Below, in pieces: positions 32,001 to 37,141 of a stretch of 47,754 nucleotides of DNA. This DNA is from a virus. How positions within the stretch are numbered: the stretch's first letter is position 1; the number at the start of each line of letters is the position of its first letter. The notes below the pieces were generated by a model. That model did not search any database. It was not told where the DNA came from and was given only the letters and a program-made list of their open reading frames with translations. The position numbers and the translations under genes are program-made. The stretch covers positions 1-47,754 of IMG/VR virus record IMGVR_UViG_3300020205_000094. One strand, given 5' to 3'.

Positions 32001-33185
32001 ATTGCTTCCTCTATTAATAACTAGATAATCTTTATTTGCTGGGAAGTTAGTGTTTACATCAAATCCCTGTGTATCAAAATTTTCATTATCAAATTCAACT
32101 TCTAAGTCAGAAGTGTACAAAGACGGTGTTTCAAGATCTTTCTCTGCTACTAAGATAATTGCTGTACCGACGCCTTCAACGTACCAATTACCAGTTGAGT
32201 ATATTTCCGGAGTCACTTGTCCAGGAAATGACAGTTTCATTCCGTTAGATAACGTAGTTCCGCTACTAGTAGTATAATATTTTTTACCGATAATTTCAGT
32301 GTCAACTTCTATATAAGTCGATTCAGTAATATCAAAAATTGTAAAATATCCCGAGGTGTTTATATCAGTTTCGCTAACGTAATATAAAATATTAGGAGCA
32401 TTTAACGGTACTGTAAACTCAATAGAACCTTTTTTAACATGTGAAGTAGAGGAAATAATTGTATTTTTATCATCTCTTATTGTGATGCCGGACGTATATA
32501 AGTCTGCATCTCCTATAGTTCTAACTGTCTTAAATGCAAATGGACGGTCTTCACAGTCTATTTCAAAGATATATGTCTGTCCGCGATATAATTTAAATTT
32601 AGGATTTGCCGTTAACCCGTCAGGAGTAAACAAATAAGAAATATTGTCAACTTGATTAACTAATTTAACAGTATACGTACTATTAATATCTGCTGACTGT
32701 CCTAAAACTGTAATGGGTTGAGGACCGTTTGGTAACCAGTAGTATTCTCTATAGTTAACAAATTTATCCCAATCAATGTTGGGATTCCACGCATAAAATT
32801 CTTCGCTATTAACTTTACTATGATCTAAGGTAGTGCCTGCAAAGAAATTTAATTGATTAATATAATCATTATAATCTTTAAAAAATGTAACATTATCTAA
32901 AGAGTCTTTAGAAATGATAGCTGGCTCAAGTTGATACGCGGCTCTGTCAACACTGACCTCTTCTAGATATCTGTCTGTTGATGTGAATGCAGGTGTATTT
33001 TTACGACCAATAAAAGCGTTTACTTTCCCAACAGTTCCCTCGTTGATCATTTGATCAACGGTAGCACTTAAGAACTTTTGATTAGCAGAAGTTCTATAAT
33101 ACTTGGGTAGAAAATCTAATGACGTCCTTTTATTATTGTCGCCAATAGGTAACGCTGATTCTTGTTGGTTGTTATCGAATGCCAT
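17070..33185 (-). CDS. giant virion structural protein (5371 residues), baseplate/tail region
   Basis: One uninterrupted 16.1-kb gene starting 15 bases after gene 6, with an AAGGAA ribosome site. The N-terminal ~170 residues (LPKYYRTSANQKFLSATVDQ, then YNDYINQLNFF and YYWLPNGPQPI) match a class of very large structural proteins that I recall after gene 6 in T4-like marine phages. Visible regions: CBM5/12-like patches near residues 1450 and 1710; FG-GAP-like repeats at about 2150-2730 (for example FGSTIAVSKDGGKLAIGAP); GSGY...PP repeats near 2500-2560, 3130-3180 and 3495-3565; a coiled coil at 3855-3985; and an IPT/TIG-like domain at about 4970-5050. No genes for T4 gp7, gp8 or gp10 follow, so it may cover part of their role. 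It is a structural protein by context; the exact role is unknown. Confidence 0.85.
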   Translation of the reverse strand: MAFDNNQQESALPIGDNNKRTSLDFLPKYYRTSANQKFLSATVDQMINEGTVGKVNAFIGRKNTPAFTSTDRYLEEVSVDRAAYQLEPAIISKDSLDNVTFFKDYNDYINQLNFFAGTTLDHSKVNSEEFYAWNPNIDWDKFVNYREYYWLPNGPQPITVLGQSADINSTYTVKLVNQVDNISYLFTPDGLTANPKFKLYRGQTYIFEIDCEDRPFAFKTVRTIGDADLYTSGITIRDDKNTIISSTSHVKKGSIEFTVPLNAPNILYYVSETDINTSGYFTIFDITESTYIEVDTEIIGKKYYTTSSGTTLSNGMKLSFPGQVTPEIYSTGNWYVEGVGTAIILVAEKDLETPSLYTSDLEVEFDNENFDTQGFDVNTNFPANKDYLVINRGSNDRNPWSRHNRWFHKNLIEASATANNQPLILDQTARAKRPIIEFNSNIQLWNFGRIAKQNVTLVDTFTTDVFSTIEGSYGYNVDNINLVEGMRVLFTADTDVRVSGRIFTISFVTHLGQRRITLLPTADTDPQDGEAVLVTEGRSYRGSMFHYMDGTWIQSQTKNKVNQSPLFEVVDPTGISYGNTTKYPGTTFSGTKLFSYQPGTSYDDELNFNISYRNIGNFGDIVFNFNLHTDKHTYQSNANLTAPINIELGYLRLNNTLTSFDHANGWSIASTKTKQFVVRQYLIDQVRNMFLIDAYADSGLLTDLTVKVYVNGQRKYNTDYTISIINNQAYVEFFKDLVIDDVLIVKTTSTSPKINGYYEFPSNLEHNPQNLNLDTFTLGEINNHVSSIADNIDSFIGTVPGSASLRDLGNITPLGTKIVQHAAPLLPIAYHITSKNYNVINALKTARLDYAKFKRNLLRKATDYGYDGVTRIHLDLILKEIVKDFTNASPYYLSDMLPAGPSFIFEQEIIDDSITEYPLTFDFDLTTVREHAVLVYVNDELLIHGSDYEFVDVNFVKILSTIASGDNLKIVQYEKTDGCFLPPTPTKYGLYPKFVPQIFIDTTYQTPTKVIQGHDGSITVAFNDFRDDLLLEFERRIYNNIKVTYDTSLFDIYDFIPGYNRTTDVSFADLNLIMAGDFLHWSNLIADDYTKHSFFVRSNPKTYNYREFRSSTGTELPGFWRGIFKLVYDTDRPHTHPWEMLGFSIKPTWWETEYGPAPYTSNNLILWNDLANGIVRAPNTNVVKNFKFVRPHLLSMLPINEDGELLAPSDIGIIDGYTSSLIEGKFRFGDQAPIESAWRRSAEYPFSLITALTILRPSQVFSSCFDRTRQYRDDTGQLVYKVDGGNLRFNVANLITPSTSDSASRVHTAGLVNYITDYIIGRQSLSEIPVYKNELTNLIVRLSSKLGGFTTKEKFKLILDSRNPLNTGNVFIPEENYNIILNTSSPVLSIDYSAVIIEKATTGFVIRGYNKFLPAFKYLKPLIINHDAEINIGGVSASFTNWTANQYYTKDKIIFFNNQYYRTTVSHQASAVFEIKYFAKLPSLPLTGGRQIIIRTKFEDTISTLHYGAELRTIQEVVDFLLGYGAYLKSIGVLFENFNPTIRTITDFQTSAKEFAFWTTQNWSAGAVISVSPCAEEVKFSQQYSVVDNIYDSFYEYSVLKQDGAALSSLYTGNTREGNLFTLSPKNTADGIYHVTLNLVQKEHVLILDNNTIFNDIIYDQVQGYRQERIKVVGYRTTNWNGDFDIPGFIYDRAIVKLWKVWTDYKLGDTVKYKEFYYSAKTNVPGSEQFSYSEWNKLEARPQPKLIPNWDYRANQFPDFYDLDTDSFDLDQQKFAQHLIGYQKRQYLENIINDDVSQYKFYQGFITEKGTENSFAKLFDALSTSTKESLEFYEEWAIRIGQYGSNAGFDEVEFRLDEVKFLINPQPVELVKSIDNSLIDFVYRILPDQVYLKSKTYSHSPFETHQLPNYYVSTAGYVNSEDVEYKLNTIDEILSVDINKLNDGYYFWTASDKNTWNVYRFTLFENLIRKFAIIQNTIRITLNRVVDTDIAVGSYVGVNNTIATLEGFYKVTAVGVDYIEFDKPKLLNTADTVDLTLNLYKFVSVRVPSIEIINNLGIAAKKDGDLVWVDGTDNQWAVWKYQNSYNLTTVANNKSHFGISVSVNEVSTVMIVSIENSMLYYTRPTAKSNWAYREELSPVTTQDANNPNPTILLTNNSFASSTSVRGDGLYLAAGAPAANAAPLVVGSTTSTGNRLILSAGTTANFILNGPIVFLNTALGTIVAGRTYYVSQIIDPIRFTISSTPGGEVFVLENRAGAMPVYANHGYVVLYTRNANGYYVFSNLVTAPTKTNNQFFGHKVAIVGDKLFVASRGSVTVAPSLTVYYISKLVANALDATFVSSSATVGSPVVFTAEFAAGLKLKDMSVAANGNVILSFSDDSINGNDKIRVWNYSNNYEFNKAVQTIESTLPAKSNFGSTIAVSKDGGKLAIGAPTYSNTHLNEGAVEVYYNIPSAFNTWTVVLPGVTTSSVTQITIEPGIKTFTVRKSGTGLLLNVVATFGTLRANPVIANAGTNYAVNDIVFISGGDGKATYKVTQVNPTTGAVVAGELLTRGINYNSNPSTVTIPKPLNILDLQGVTITRDLSNYMVGVVTSYDDATATLVVNVKEAYTPGLYVLREKLSNPYNRGSEYFGSTVKFNTVGDQLAIASAGGRQLARTQFDNNKTVFDLDATTFLETELGSGSVMLYDYYENKFIFSDSLDVGDAVGSNYGSSIAMSDRVYISDYNILTGAVHEFYSENKSWYKFRTPSQLVNIDKIKSVFLYDIEDSSIITYLDIVDPLQGKILSIAENELKFKTYYDPATYTIGNDTVVVDTLMSWKEKQVGQLWWDLSSAKFIDPNQGPILYKANSWNTLFENQLVSIYEWVQSEYTPSEWDKLADTEAGLTLGISGTSKYGSTAYSISKTFDTISKTFKNIYYFWVKNKVTVPNIDGRLVSARDVANYISSPKNMGVSYISFHGADQFSLVNCKDLIASRKVSLNVRYWIIDNFEQSNIHSHYQLLSTSDIDKPINQYVEQKWIDSLSGFDKLGNEVPDAKLPVKLKYGIQSRPRQSMFVNRVEALKQFIERVNSVMATQSIIDDVDLTSLNSKDEAPSLGSGKYDYEISSYSQIRFVGTNEIVRAVLSPVIENGKLVRVNILTSGKGYINPPEVTINGIGSGAKITTILGLKGQIISAVVDKPGSGYLDSTTLSVRTLSVLVISDETANNRWALYTWNSLKKSWFRERTQTYDTTRYWKYIDWYSAGYSEFTKLDHILDFAYQLPSASIEIGEIVKVNNQGIGGWVLLEKIDNQDVLETTVNYKTVGRQSGTIKFTDNLYRFADNAEGFDGPTFDSYVFDDQPKAELTVILDTIKNVIFVDNLATAYKDLFFASLRYAFSEQKFIDWAFKTSFVRSKHNLGPLKQKPTYQNDNLPSYQEYINEAKPYRSKIREFVSTYEIVEPTGSQVSDFDLPPKYDQTTNTVIPFQTSISDGILTYSSNDIKQYPYSDWLYSVGFNLTEIRIVDGGSGYVTAPIITIEPAPATITAKAYLSSGRISTIVISDPFKENFLVTPTIRIEGSLADSGTPARAVAILSNSLVRSTKIGIKFDRVSSEYTFGSIVSKETFIASGSKTRFELAWPIDVIKTRTTVSDNNGEILGADYIVFNEIDNSYSYTRYRGILQFNLAPSNLSKVVIEYYKNINLLNAADRINYFYNPKAGQLGKDLGQLMQGVDYGGVEITGIGFDVGSGYDALPWFTTGYDQFDPDFTDFLIKSDGIARSFTLNYAPTEIEYINVYWTGNRSYITATPLGTGSVDSSSLFVTNANGIKKGQLVLGIGIQSNTIVSDIVGAKITLTKALVQTASGVYSFRTTETFNRRLDDPNYITVKPLLDKLIAVKNEKIAIANGLATAQEDKDFNIVLLADLTRQLDVLFDARTAAEAILLQAQLALDAAIILGNQPIIDQAQEVKDAKQAIYDDLNSAYIVAQQNAVTSQLARDNAIALISTGASQLAAYEGTSTIASVQIFDIFGRLILPNGLRLVGQSIRITGTLSNGSIQGYVSGTTYYIGEIINSTSVRLTSTYAKALATGNNRFDVVTTAGTITPGATVTLNGKVNTVQHEIENFPSIVNQDAIMNSFIGNGTSTGPIVIPNNSTFTTAFGIDIQAGDSIILRKNTSDGSFKPSDITYDTQLFGGDFAYVSATGLAAEDINVDGDGFVTTTSSYAPEEVVTGQVVDTVDITVYHKIGDGAPVIETVRYLTTGDVGFSYTAPSNGPGGYTVQENSLTVGIPNPSWASAIIANPGNYRLSFNGGPSNVVIGSISGPQAGTNIYTLTGIWPANSTGFPVTIASNNYAPASSVFDIGQRPGTSTSVIVKVNGNIIKQDVNYTVNFADQQIELITNYAPGLEVVITSISQNGLNILDLDYFIGDGTTTEFISTARWASEPTAFVTINGDAANVTTFKTTSQYTLVGTIGIRFDTAPPANSIINYTILGSAVDSISKVQKQTIIHNGIDTSYPLTRNPEFIKPLSNNVLVVTEGSVLRPPDTFYFIVAGASRTYTIDSSRYAFNTVDSSTVIVAVNGVNIVQGIDYFWFPVNNQLKVKKGVATTGDKISLSIVANSDYNIISVDGNLSVELLGDYTANTVITVITFSNHDILEIEREHDKTSSASTLVAGAKEYYRFNQLSGGRIKLRRPAIGSQYVWITLNRKLLTPNVDYALESNMNYISFTPTLVPTPSPTPSIAYFRVTDGVGRNDFVIKLTDPEKIQNARDQLNNIVPKLHLTGLIIKSTVDYNPNYGYHYDPDTIDFFEVAMEVCDATFEYTEENLADAGGAFLPGLRLCPWGSLLVEEVSLAPSIIDVIAFSNKITRNSFGYKIFKDMLNKNTYLRIDDSSSTTLSKTLNYYDNVIELVDGSALPEPSARLNKPGVVFIDGERIEYLRKEGNIIRQLKRGTLGTGVKTVHAEGTLVRDQSIVQTVPYKDEFISSVTVSDGYTNGSSIYVNSPELIITSVTFPGEDQTADLSGSQTVTVTGIGFKINVKVFVGDVECVVNRLSNTTLTFITPAKSVGAYDLVIYNPAITSLPQFTTVSATGIVTAASLTTTITGLSNANSIFRAGMVLTKISGDGSIGGYTIITEVNSNTQITIKSTTANVYGTIQFTGAEDVKTITIAGTVNTAGLVSTVTLTGSYVKNGLTIPNNTSGLQVGQIVSKVSGAGNFGTLAIITSINSLTTFTVTATSVNTIGSLIFNINNQTPTSRVISKGIKYLKIQLDFKLTVPVADNTWYRKTIPSAYNQCNDVEVFVAGRRLRKTSYTIWNPNIGPDSPSGDVAYEAEFSVTAAGNQQPMQIRLTEVPEAGQYIVVQKRVGQAWSTEGIGLADSGSDPAKFIRSTYALLPDKNKV

Positions 33186-33199
33186 GTAATATTCCTTCT

Positions 33200-36100
33200 T
33201 TACGCACTTGTGATGTCATTATTGTTTAACGGAATTGATGTTAGTACTGTGCCGCTTGAATTAATTCTTGCCGCAGTAATCTCTGAAATAATTTCAATAT
33301 CATCAACTGTTGCAGAACTAATTAATAATTCATCTGCATTTGATGTTATTTCAAATAAACTACCAAAGGCTAAATCTTGTTGTCTTGGTACAATTACTAT
33401 GTTTACTAGATTAGGACTTAGTTGACGAATAATATATGCAGATAGTTCTCCAAAATAGAACGTATCACCAAATTCCCAATTTTCTAAAGCAAAAAATTCG
33501 TTAATTGCAGTTATGACCCCGGACTTAATGTCATTGTCACTTATTACTACATTAGAATTTTTTACCACTTTAAATATACCTTGCAGGCTAGACGCGGCAT
33601 TTTTACCAAATAATGGTTTATATTTTGCAGGGTGATAAACAATTTCATCACTTATAGATTTTACTTTGTTTATATCTGTACTAAAATTGAGGTACAGTGA
33701 GTCACTACTAGGAGGCAACGGCTTAGTTACTACCTCGCCTTGCAACCAGCGGCGATATAATAAATCATATGTTTTAGTTAACATAAAAATATCTATTATA
33801 TTTGTTGCGGCAGGATCTAGCCTTGACGAGTTATCTGCGGCGTGAGTATACTGAAATTTTAAATTATCTCTACCTAAGAATCCTTTATATTCATTAGTAA
33901 TTATAAAACTAGTTGATGATTTATTAAATATTTTAACTAAGTTTTCTTTAATAATATAAATTAACTGTCCGTCATCTAATGTTAGAGGAACGGCTTCTTG
34001 GCTTAGATATACGTTGATTAGATTATTGGTATTTTCAATGTAATAAAAATCAGTGGAGCCGTCTAGCGCCACTTGACGCTTTTGAAAAATAAACTTAGAT
34101 GTACTATTTGTCAAAGGACTAACAATATTTTTAAATAATTCTGGATCGTCAACTATGCCATCTTCATTGCTGTCAAAAAAGCTAATAGAAATCTTTTTAG
34201 TGTCGATATATCCGTCACTGCCTAAATATTCGTCAATAATTTCCCAATCAAAATTTTGATTAAATGCAGACAACACATCCGGTTGTGTGTTAACACTCAT
34301 TACTGAAATTTTATCTCTGATTACTTTTCCTGTAGATGGGTCGTAAACTTTAGAGGTACTATCAAAGAAAAATCTCATTTCTTTAAAACTTTCAAATACA
34401 TATCTTAGACCGCGGTAAGTTGCAAGGTATGAAGTTCCGTCAGTTTCAAATAATAATATCCAACTTGCATCTAATTGTTGATTGCTTGAGTCGCCTGTTT
34501 TTCCTAGGCCAAATGCAGATTTTTTATCAATATTAGAGTCTGTAATAATTTTCCATACTGTATCTGAGCTGTCATACCTTAGAGCAAAATTCTTATTGGC
34601 TGCGATTAGATCAATAATTTTATTCTTAACACTATCTTCAAGTGCGGTAACAAATTTTGGTACCGCAGTGTCACAAACTGCTCCCGAAGGTACAATTTCA
34701 TTTAATGTCACCGGACCAAGTCCAGTAGGCAATATGCCAAGATTTTTTGCTGTACCATCGCCAACTATCTGTACAACTCGTGTCCAAATTCCAGTCTTAG
34801 CAGATACAGGTGCGCCAGCTTCATCAATTAGTTTATTATCGCTACTGAATAATTTGCCAGGAGGAGGAACAAATTTTAACATTGCTCCCGGAATAATAAA
34901 TCTCAAATTAGAAAATGTTGCAGTTCCTAATTTTTTAATTGCAGTAGTTTGTGTATTATCGTTAATGTATCCAGTTGATATATTTGTAGCAGAAGTAACT
35001 TGTGTAAAGGAAGAAAATGCAACTCCTAAAGATACAAACGCATAGCTATCTAAATAAAAATCTTTAACTGTACGACTAGCAAGTACTGGTTCAATTTGAT
35101 TTAATACTGCATTTTCAATATCGGTTCTAGTGTTATATGAAAATTTGAAACTGCTGATAATAGGCTCTTTATATAAGATGCCGTCAGTTCCAAACAAATT
35201 AGTATGACTATATTTTCCAGTAGAATCTTTTAGGTCAAAGTATCTACTGATACCGGAACTTACTCGATTAACTGATTTTACTTTAATAATTTCTTGATTT
35301 ACACTAAGTGGAAAGACATTGTAATCTTCACCAGTAATCATACGATTCTGTGTATAGTATGTTGACGGTGCGTTAGTTTTAATGCTGTCACTTGTTTCGC
35401 TTGCGGAAGCATTTTGAACAGTATAATTTAATCCTGCTGAGATAGATAGTATTTCTTGCTTGCCGGATTTGTTACTGATGTAGGGAATATCAAATGTTAC
35501 ATTTTTAATATTAGAAGGACTAATTGCATACTCGAAGCCATTACTAACTCTGTAGTATACTCTAAAATTACCCTGTGGCAGATCGCCAAATGTTCCATCA
35601 GCAAAGTTTAAACGAACACGGTCGCCGGTGCGTGTAATTACTGAAAATATTTTTCTAACACTCTTAGAAAGAGAATTGTATATGACATTGTTACCTTCAA
35701 CTGCGTCAACTTTTGTCCATTCTTGCGATAGTAGGCCTGCGCTGTCTAAGCTGTATAACCAAATGTCTGAGTTGTTAATGTTAGAGCTATCTAGATCAAC
35801 GGTTTCATTTGTACTTGGTCGTTGAATAGAAAATGTTCCTTGATTTAAACTTCCTTGACGGAAATGAGCAAAGAATCCTGTGTTAGTACTAGGACTGCCG
35901 CCGCCATCGTCGCGATATAAAAATGCCAAGTTAGTACCAGGCATTGGTGGTTCTTCATAGATGTTTAAAGAATTTTTAATTGCACATGATACAATTTCAA
36001 AATTCATATTTCTACCATCGATGTTCTTGGTAAACCCATAAATTGGTGCATCAGTATTAGTTGCATTGAAACGATACTGCTGTGTTCTGATGCCGGCAAT

Positions 36101-36634
36101 TATTCCAGAATCTTGTGGTTTGCCGAACTGGCCAGTTGACGGTAGTGCAGAATTTACTACTTTTATAAACTGTTCATACCAATTAGTGTTGGCGCTATCG
36201 TTCCATACAATTGTTTGATTTGCTAGGCTACGACCGTTGCTGTCTATAATAGCTTCACTAGTTTTTACCGAGCTAAACTTTAACAAGCCGTTAGCACATT
36301 GGTTTCTTTTAGGATTATAGCTGAGTAAACGTGCTAGACGTAGGACGCTTTCGCGGCGATCTGCAAGCTCAAGAAAGTTCTCGCGAGCATTTAGGTCGAA
36401 GCGGAAAGCTAAATTTTGTCCAAGGAAAGCAATTAAATCAATTAGGGCTAGGTACTCACTAGACTCAATATAGTCGTTAAAGTCTTCTGGATAGTTTTCA
36501 CGTAGATACGTGATCATTGTTCGACGTAGATTGTCGAAATCGTATGATTTAAAGTCGGCGTTTTTAAAGCTCTGGTATACCTTTTTCCAGTCTTCTGCCG
36601 CAATTAATTTGTTTTGTCTATCTATACTTGACAT
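33200..36634 (-). CDS. 6: baseplate wedge protein gp6
   Basis: An 1144-residue homologue of baseplate wedge protein gp6 (T4: 660 residues), the J-type protein that joins wedges into the inner baseplate ring. The N-terminal region is typical: DFDNLRRTMITYLRENYPEDFNDYIESSEY followed by LIDLIAFLGQNLAFRFDLNARENFL and RRESVLRLARLLSY. The central part (RVYYRVSNGFEYAISPSNI and the region after ITGEDYNVFPL) fits a baseplate J-like fold. It is larger than T4 gp6, with an extended C-terminal half. It follows gene 25, as in related phages. A GATAAATA late promoter and a GAGGA ribosome site precede the start. Confidence 0.9.
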   Translation of the reverse strand: MSSIDRQNKLIAAEDWKKVYQSFKNADFKSYDFDNLRRTMITYLRENYPEDFNDYIESSEYLALIDLIAFLGQNLAFRFDLNARENFLELADRRESVLRLARLLSYNPKRNQCANGLLKFSSVKTSEAIIDSNGRSLANQTIVWNDSANTNWYEQFIKVVNSALPSTGQFGKPQDSGIIAGIRTQQYRFNATNTDAPIYGFTKNIDGRNMNFEIVSCAIKNSLNIYEEPPMPGTNLAFLYRDDGGGSPSTNTGFFAHFRQGSLNQGTFSIQRPSTNETVDLDSSNINNSDIWLYSLDSAGLLSQEWTKVDAVEGNNVIYNSLSKSVRKIFSVITRTGDRVRLNFADGTFGDLPQGNFRVYYRVSNGFEYAISPSNIKNVTFDIPYISNKSGKQEILSISAGLNYTVQNASASETSDSIKTNAPSTYYTQNRMITGEDYNVFPLSVNQEIIKVKSVNRVSSGISRYFDLKDSTGKYSHTNLFGTDGILYKEPIISSFKFSYNTRTDIENAVLNQIEPVLASRTVKDFYLDSYAFVSLGVAFSSFTQVTSATNISTGYINDNTQTTAIKKLGTATFSNLRFIIPGAMLKFVPPPGKLFSSDNKLIDEAGAPVSAKTGIWTRVVQIVGDGTAKNLGILPTGLGPVTLNEIVPSGAVCDTAVPKFVTALEDSVKNKIIDLIAANKNFALRYDSSDTVWKIITDSNIDKKSAFGLGKTGDSSNQQLDASWILLFETDGTSYLATYRGLRYVFESFKEMRFFFDSTSKVYDPSTGKVIRDKISVMSVNTQPDVLSAFNQNFDWEIIDEYLGSDGYIDTKKISISFFDSNEDGIVDDPELFKNIVSPLTNSTSKFIFQKRQVALDGSTDFYYIENTNNLINVYLSQEAVPLTLDDGQLIYIIKENLVKIFNKSSTSFIITNEYKGFLGRDNLKFQYTHAADNSSRLDPAATNIIDIFMLTKTYDLLYRRWLQGEVVTKPLPPSSDSLYLNFSTDINKVKSISDEIVYHPAKYKPLFGKNAASSLQGIFKVVKNSNVVISDNDIKSGVITAINEFFALENWEFGDTFYFGELSAYIIRQLSPNLVNIVIVPRQQDLAFGSLFEITSNADELLISSATVDDIEIISEITAARINSSGTVLTSIPLNNNDITSA

Positions 36635-36653
36635 ACTCAGTCCTCATTATAGA

Positions 36654-36661
36654 TATTTATC
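36654..36661 (-). promoter_or_regulatory. T4-type late promoter motif upstream of gene 6
   Basis: Reads GATAAATA on the minus strand, in the 50-base gap between genes 25 and 6, 20 bases before the start at 36634. A GAGGA ribosome site lies between motif and start codon. Confidence 0.72.
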
Positions 36662-36684
36662 GTATAGATAAAGTGGGCAGTTTA

Positions 36685-37128
36685 TTAACCGAGTAGACTG
36701 TTGTCTTTGTCAAACTTAAATCTTAGATTTTCTGATATGTTGTATATCAAATACGTTAACTCGCACTCTATTTGTATGCCACTTTCATATTCACTTACTA
36801 TGACATTTTGAACTCTAACACGCGGATCGTAGTTGATAATAGTAGATACATTTTGTACTATAAGATTTTTAACTTCACTAGTTAACGGGTCAAATAGTAA
36901 GTCCCAAATAATAGTCCCAAAATTTGGATTTTCAAGACGCTCGCCGTAGCGAATATGAAAGTGATTAATGATATCTTGCTTAATTAATGCTAGATCGTAT
37001 AGAGCAAATCCGCCAGAGGGATTGCCTACTGTGCTGAGTCCTCTATAAGTCTTACTTAAAGGTGGCGCTGAAGTCTTCCTAACTTCAGGAACAACTGTTC
37101 TAGTGTATAGTGATTTTTCTATGCTCAT
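36685..37128 (-). CDS. 25: baseplate wedge protein gp25
   Basis: A 147-residue protein of the gp25/GPW family (PF04965 type; T4 gp25 is 132 residues), a wedge component that also recalls sheath-initiating proteins of contractile systems. Family features are ALIKQDIINHFHIRYGERLENPNFG, then WDLLFDPLT and the basic YDPRVRVQNVIV strand. It sits between genes 5 and 6, the usual order. No Shine-Dalgarno sequence is visible. A late promoter motif ends only 5 bases before the ATG and overlaps the gene 5 stop, so it may be translated from a leaderless message or by coupling to gene 5. Confidence 0.9.
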   Translation of the reverse strand: MSIEKSLYTRTVVPEVRKTSAPPLSKTYRGLSTVGNPSGGFALYDLALIKQDIINHFHIRYGERLENPNFGTIIWDLLFDPLTSEVKNLIVQNVSTIINYDPRVRVQNVIVSEYESGIQIECELTYLIYNISENLRFKFDKDNSLLG

Positions 37129-37133
37129 AGTAG

Positions 37134-37141
37134 TATTTATT
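37134..37141 (-). promoter_or_regulatory. T4-type late promoter motif at the gene 5/gene 25 junction
   Basis: Reads AATAAATA on the minus strand and overlaps the gene 5 stop codon. The 13 bases AATAAATACTACT are identical to those of the gene 48-like promoter at 42814. The motif ends only 5 bases before the gene 25 ATG, so transcription would begin about at the start codon. Confidence 0.5.
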
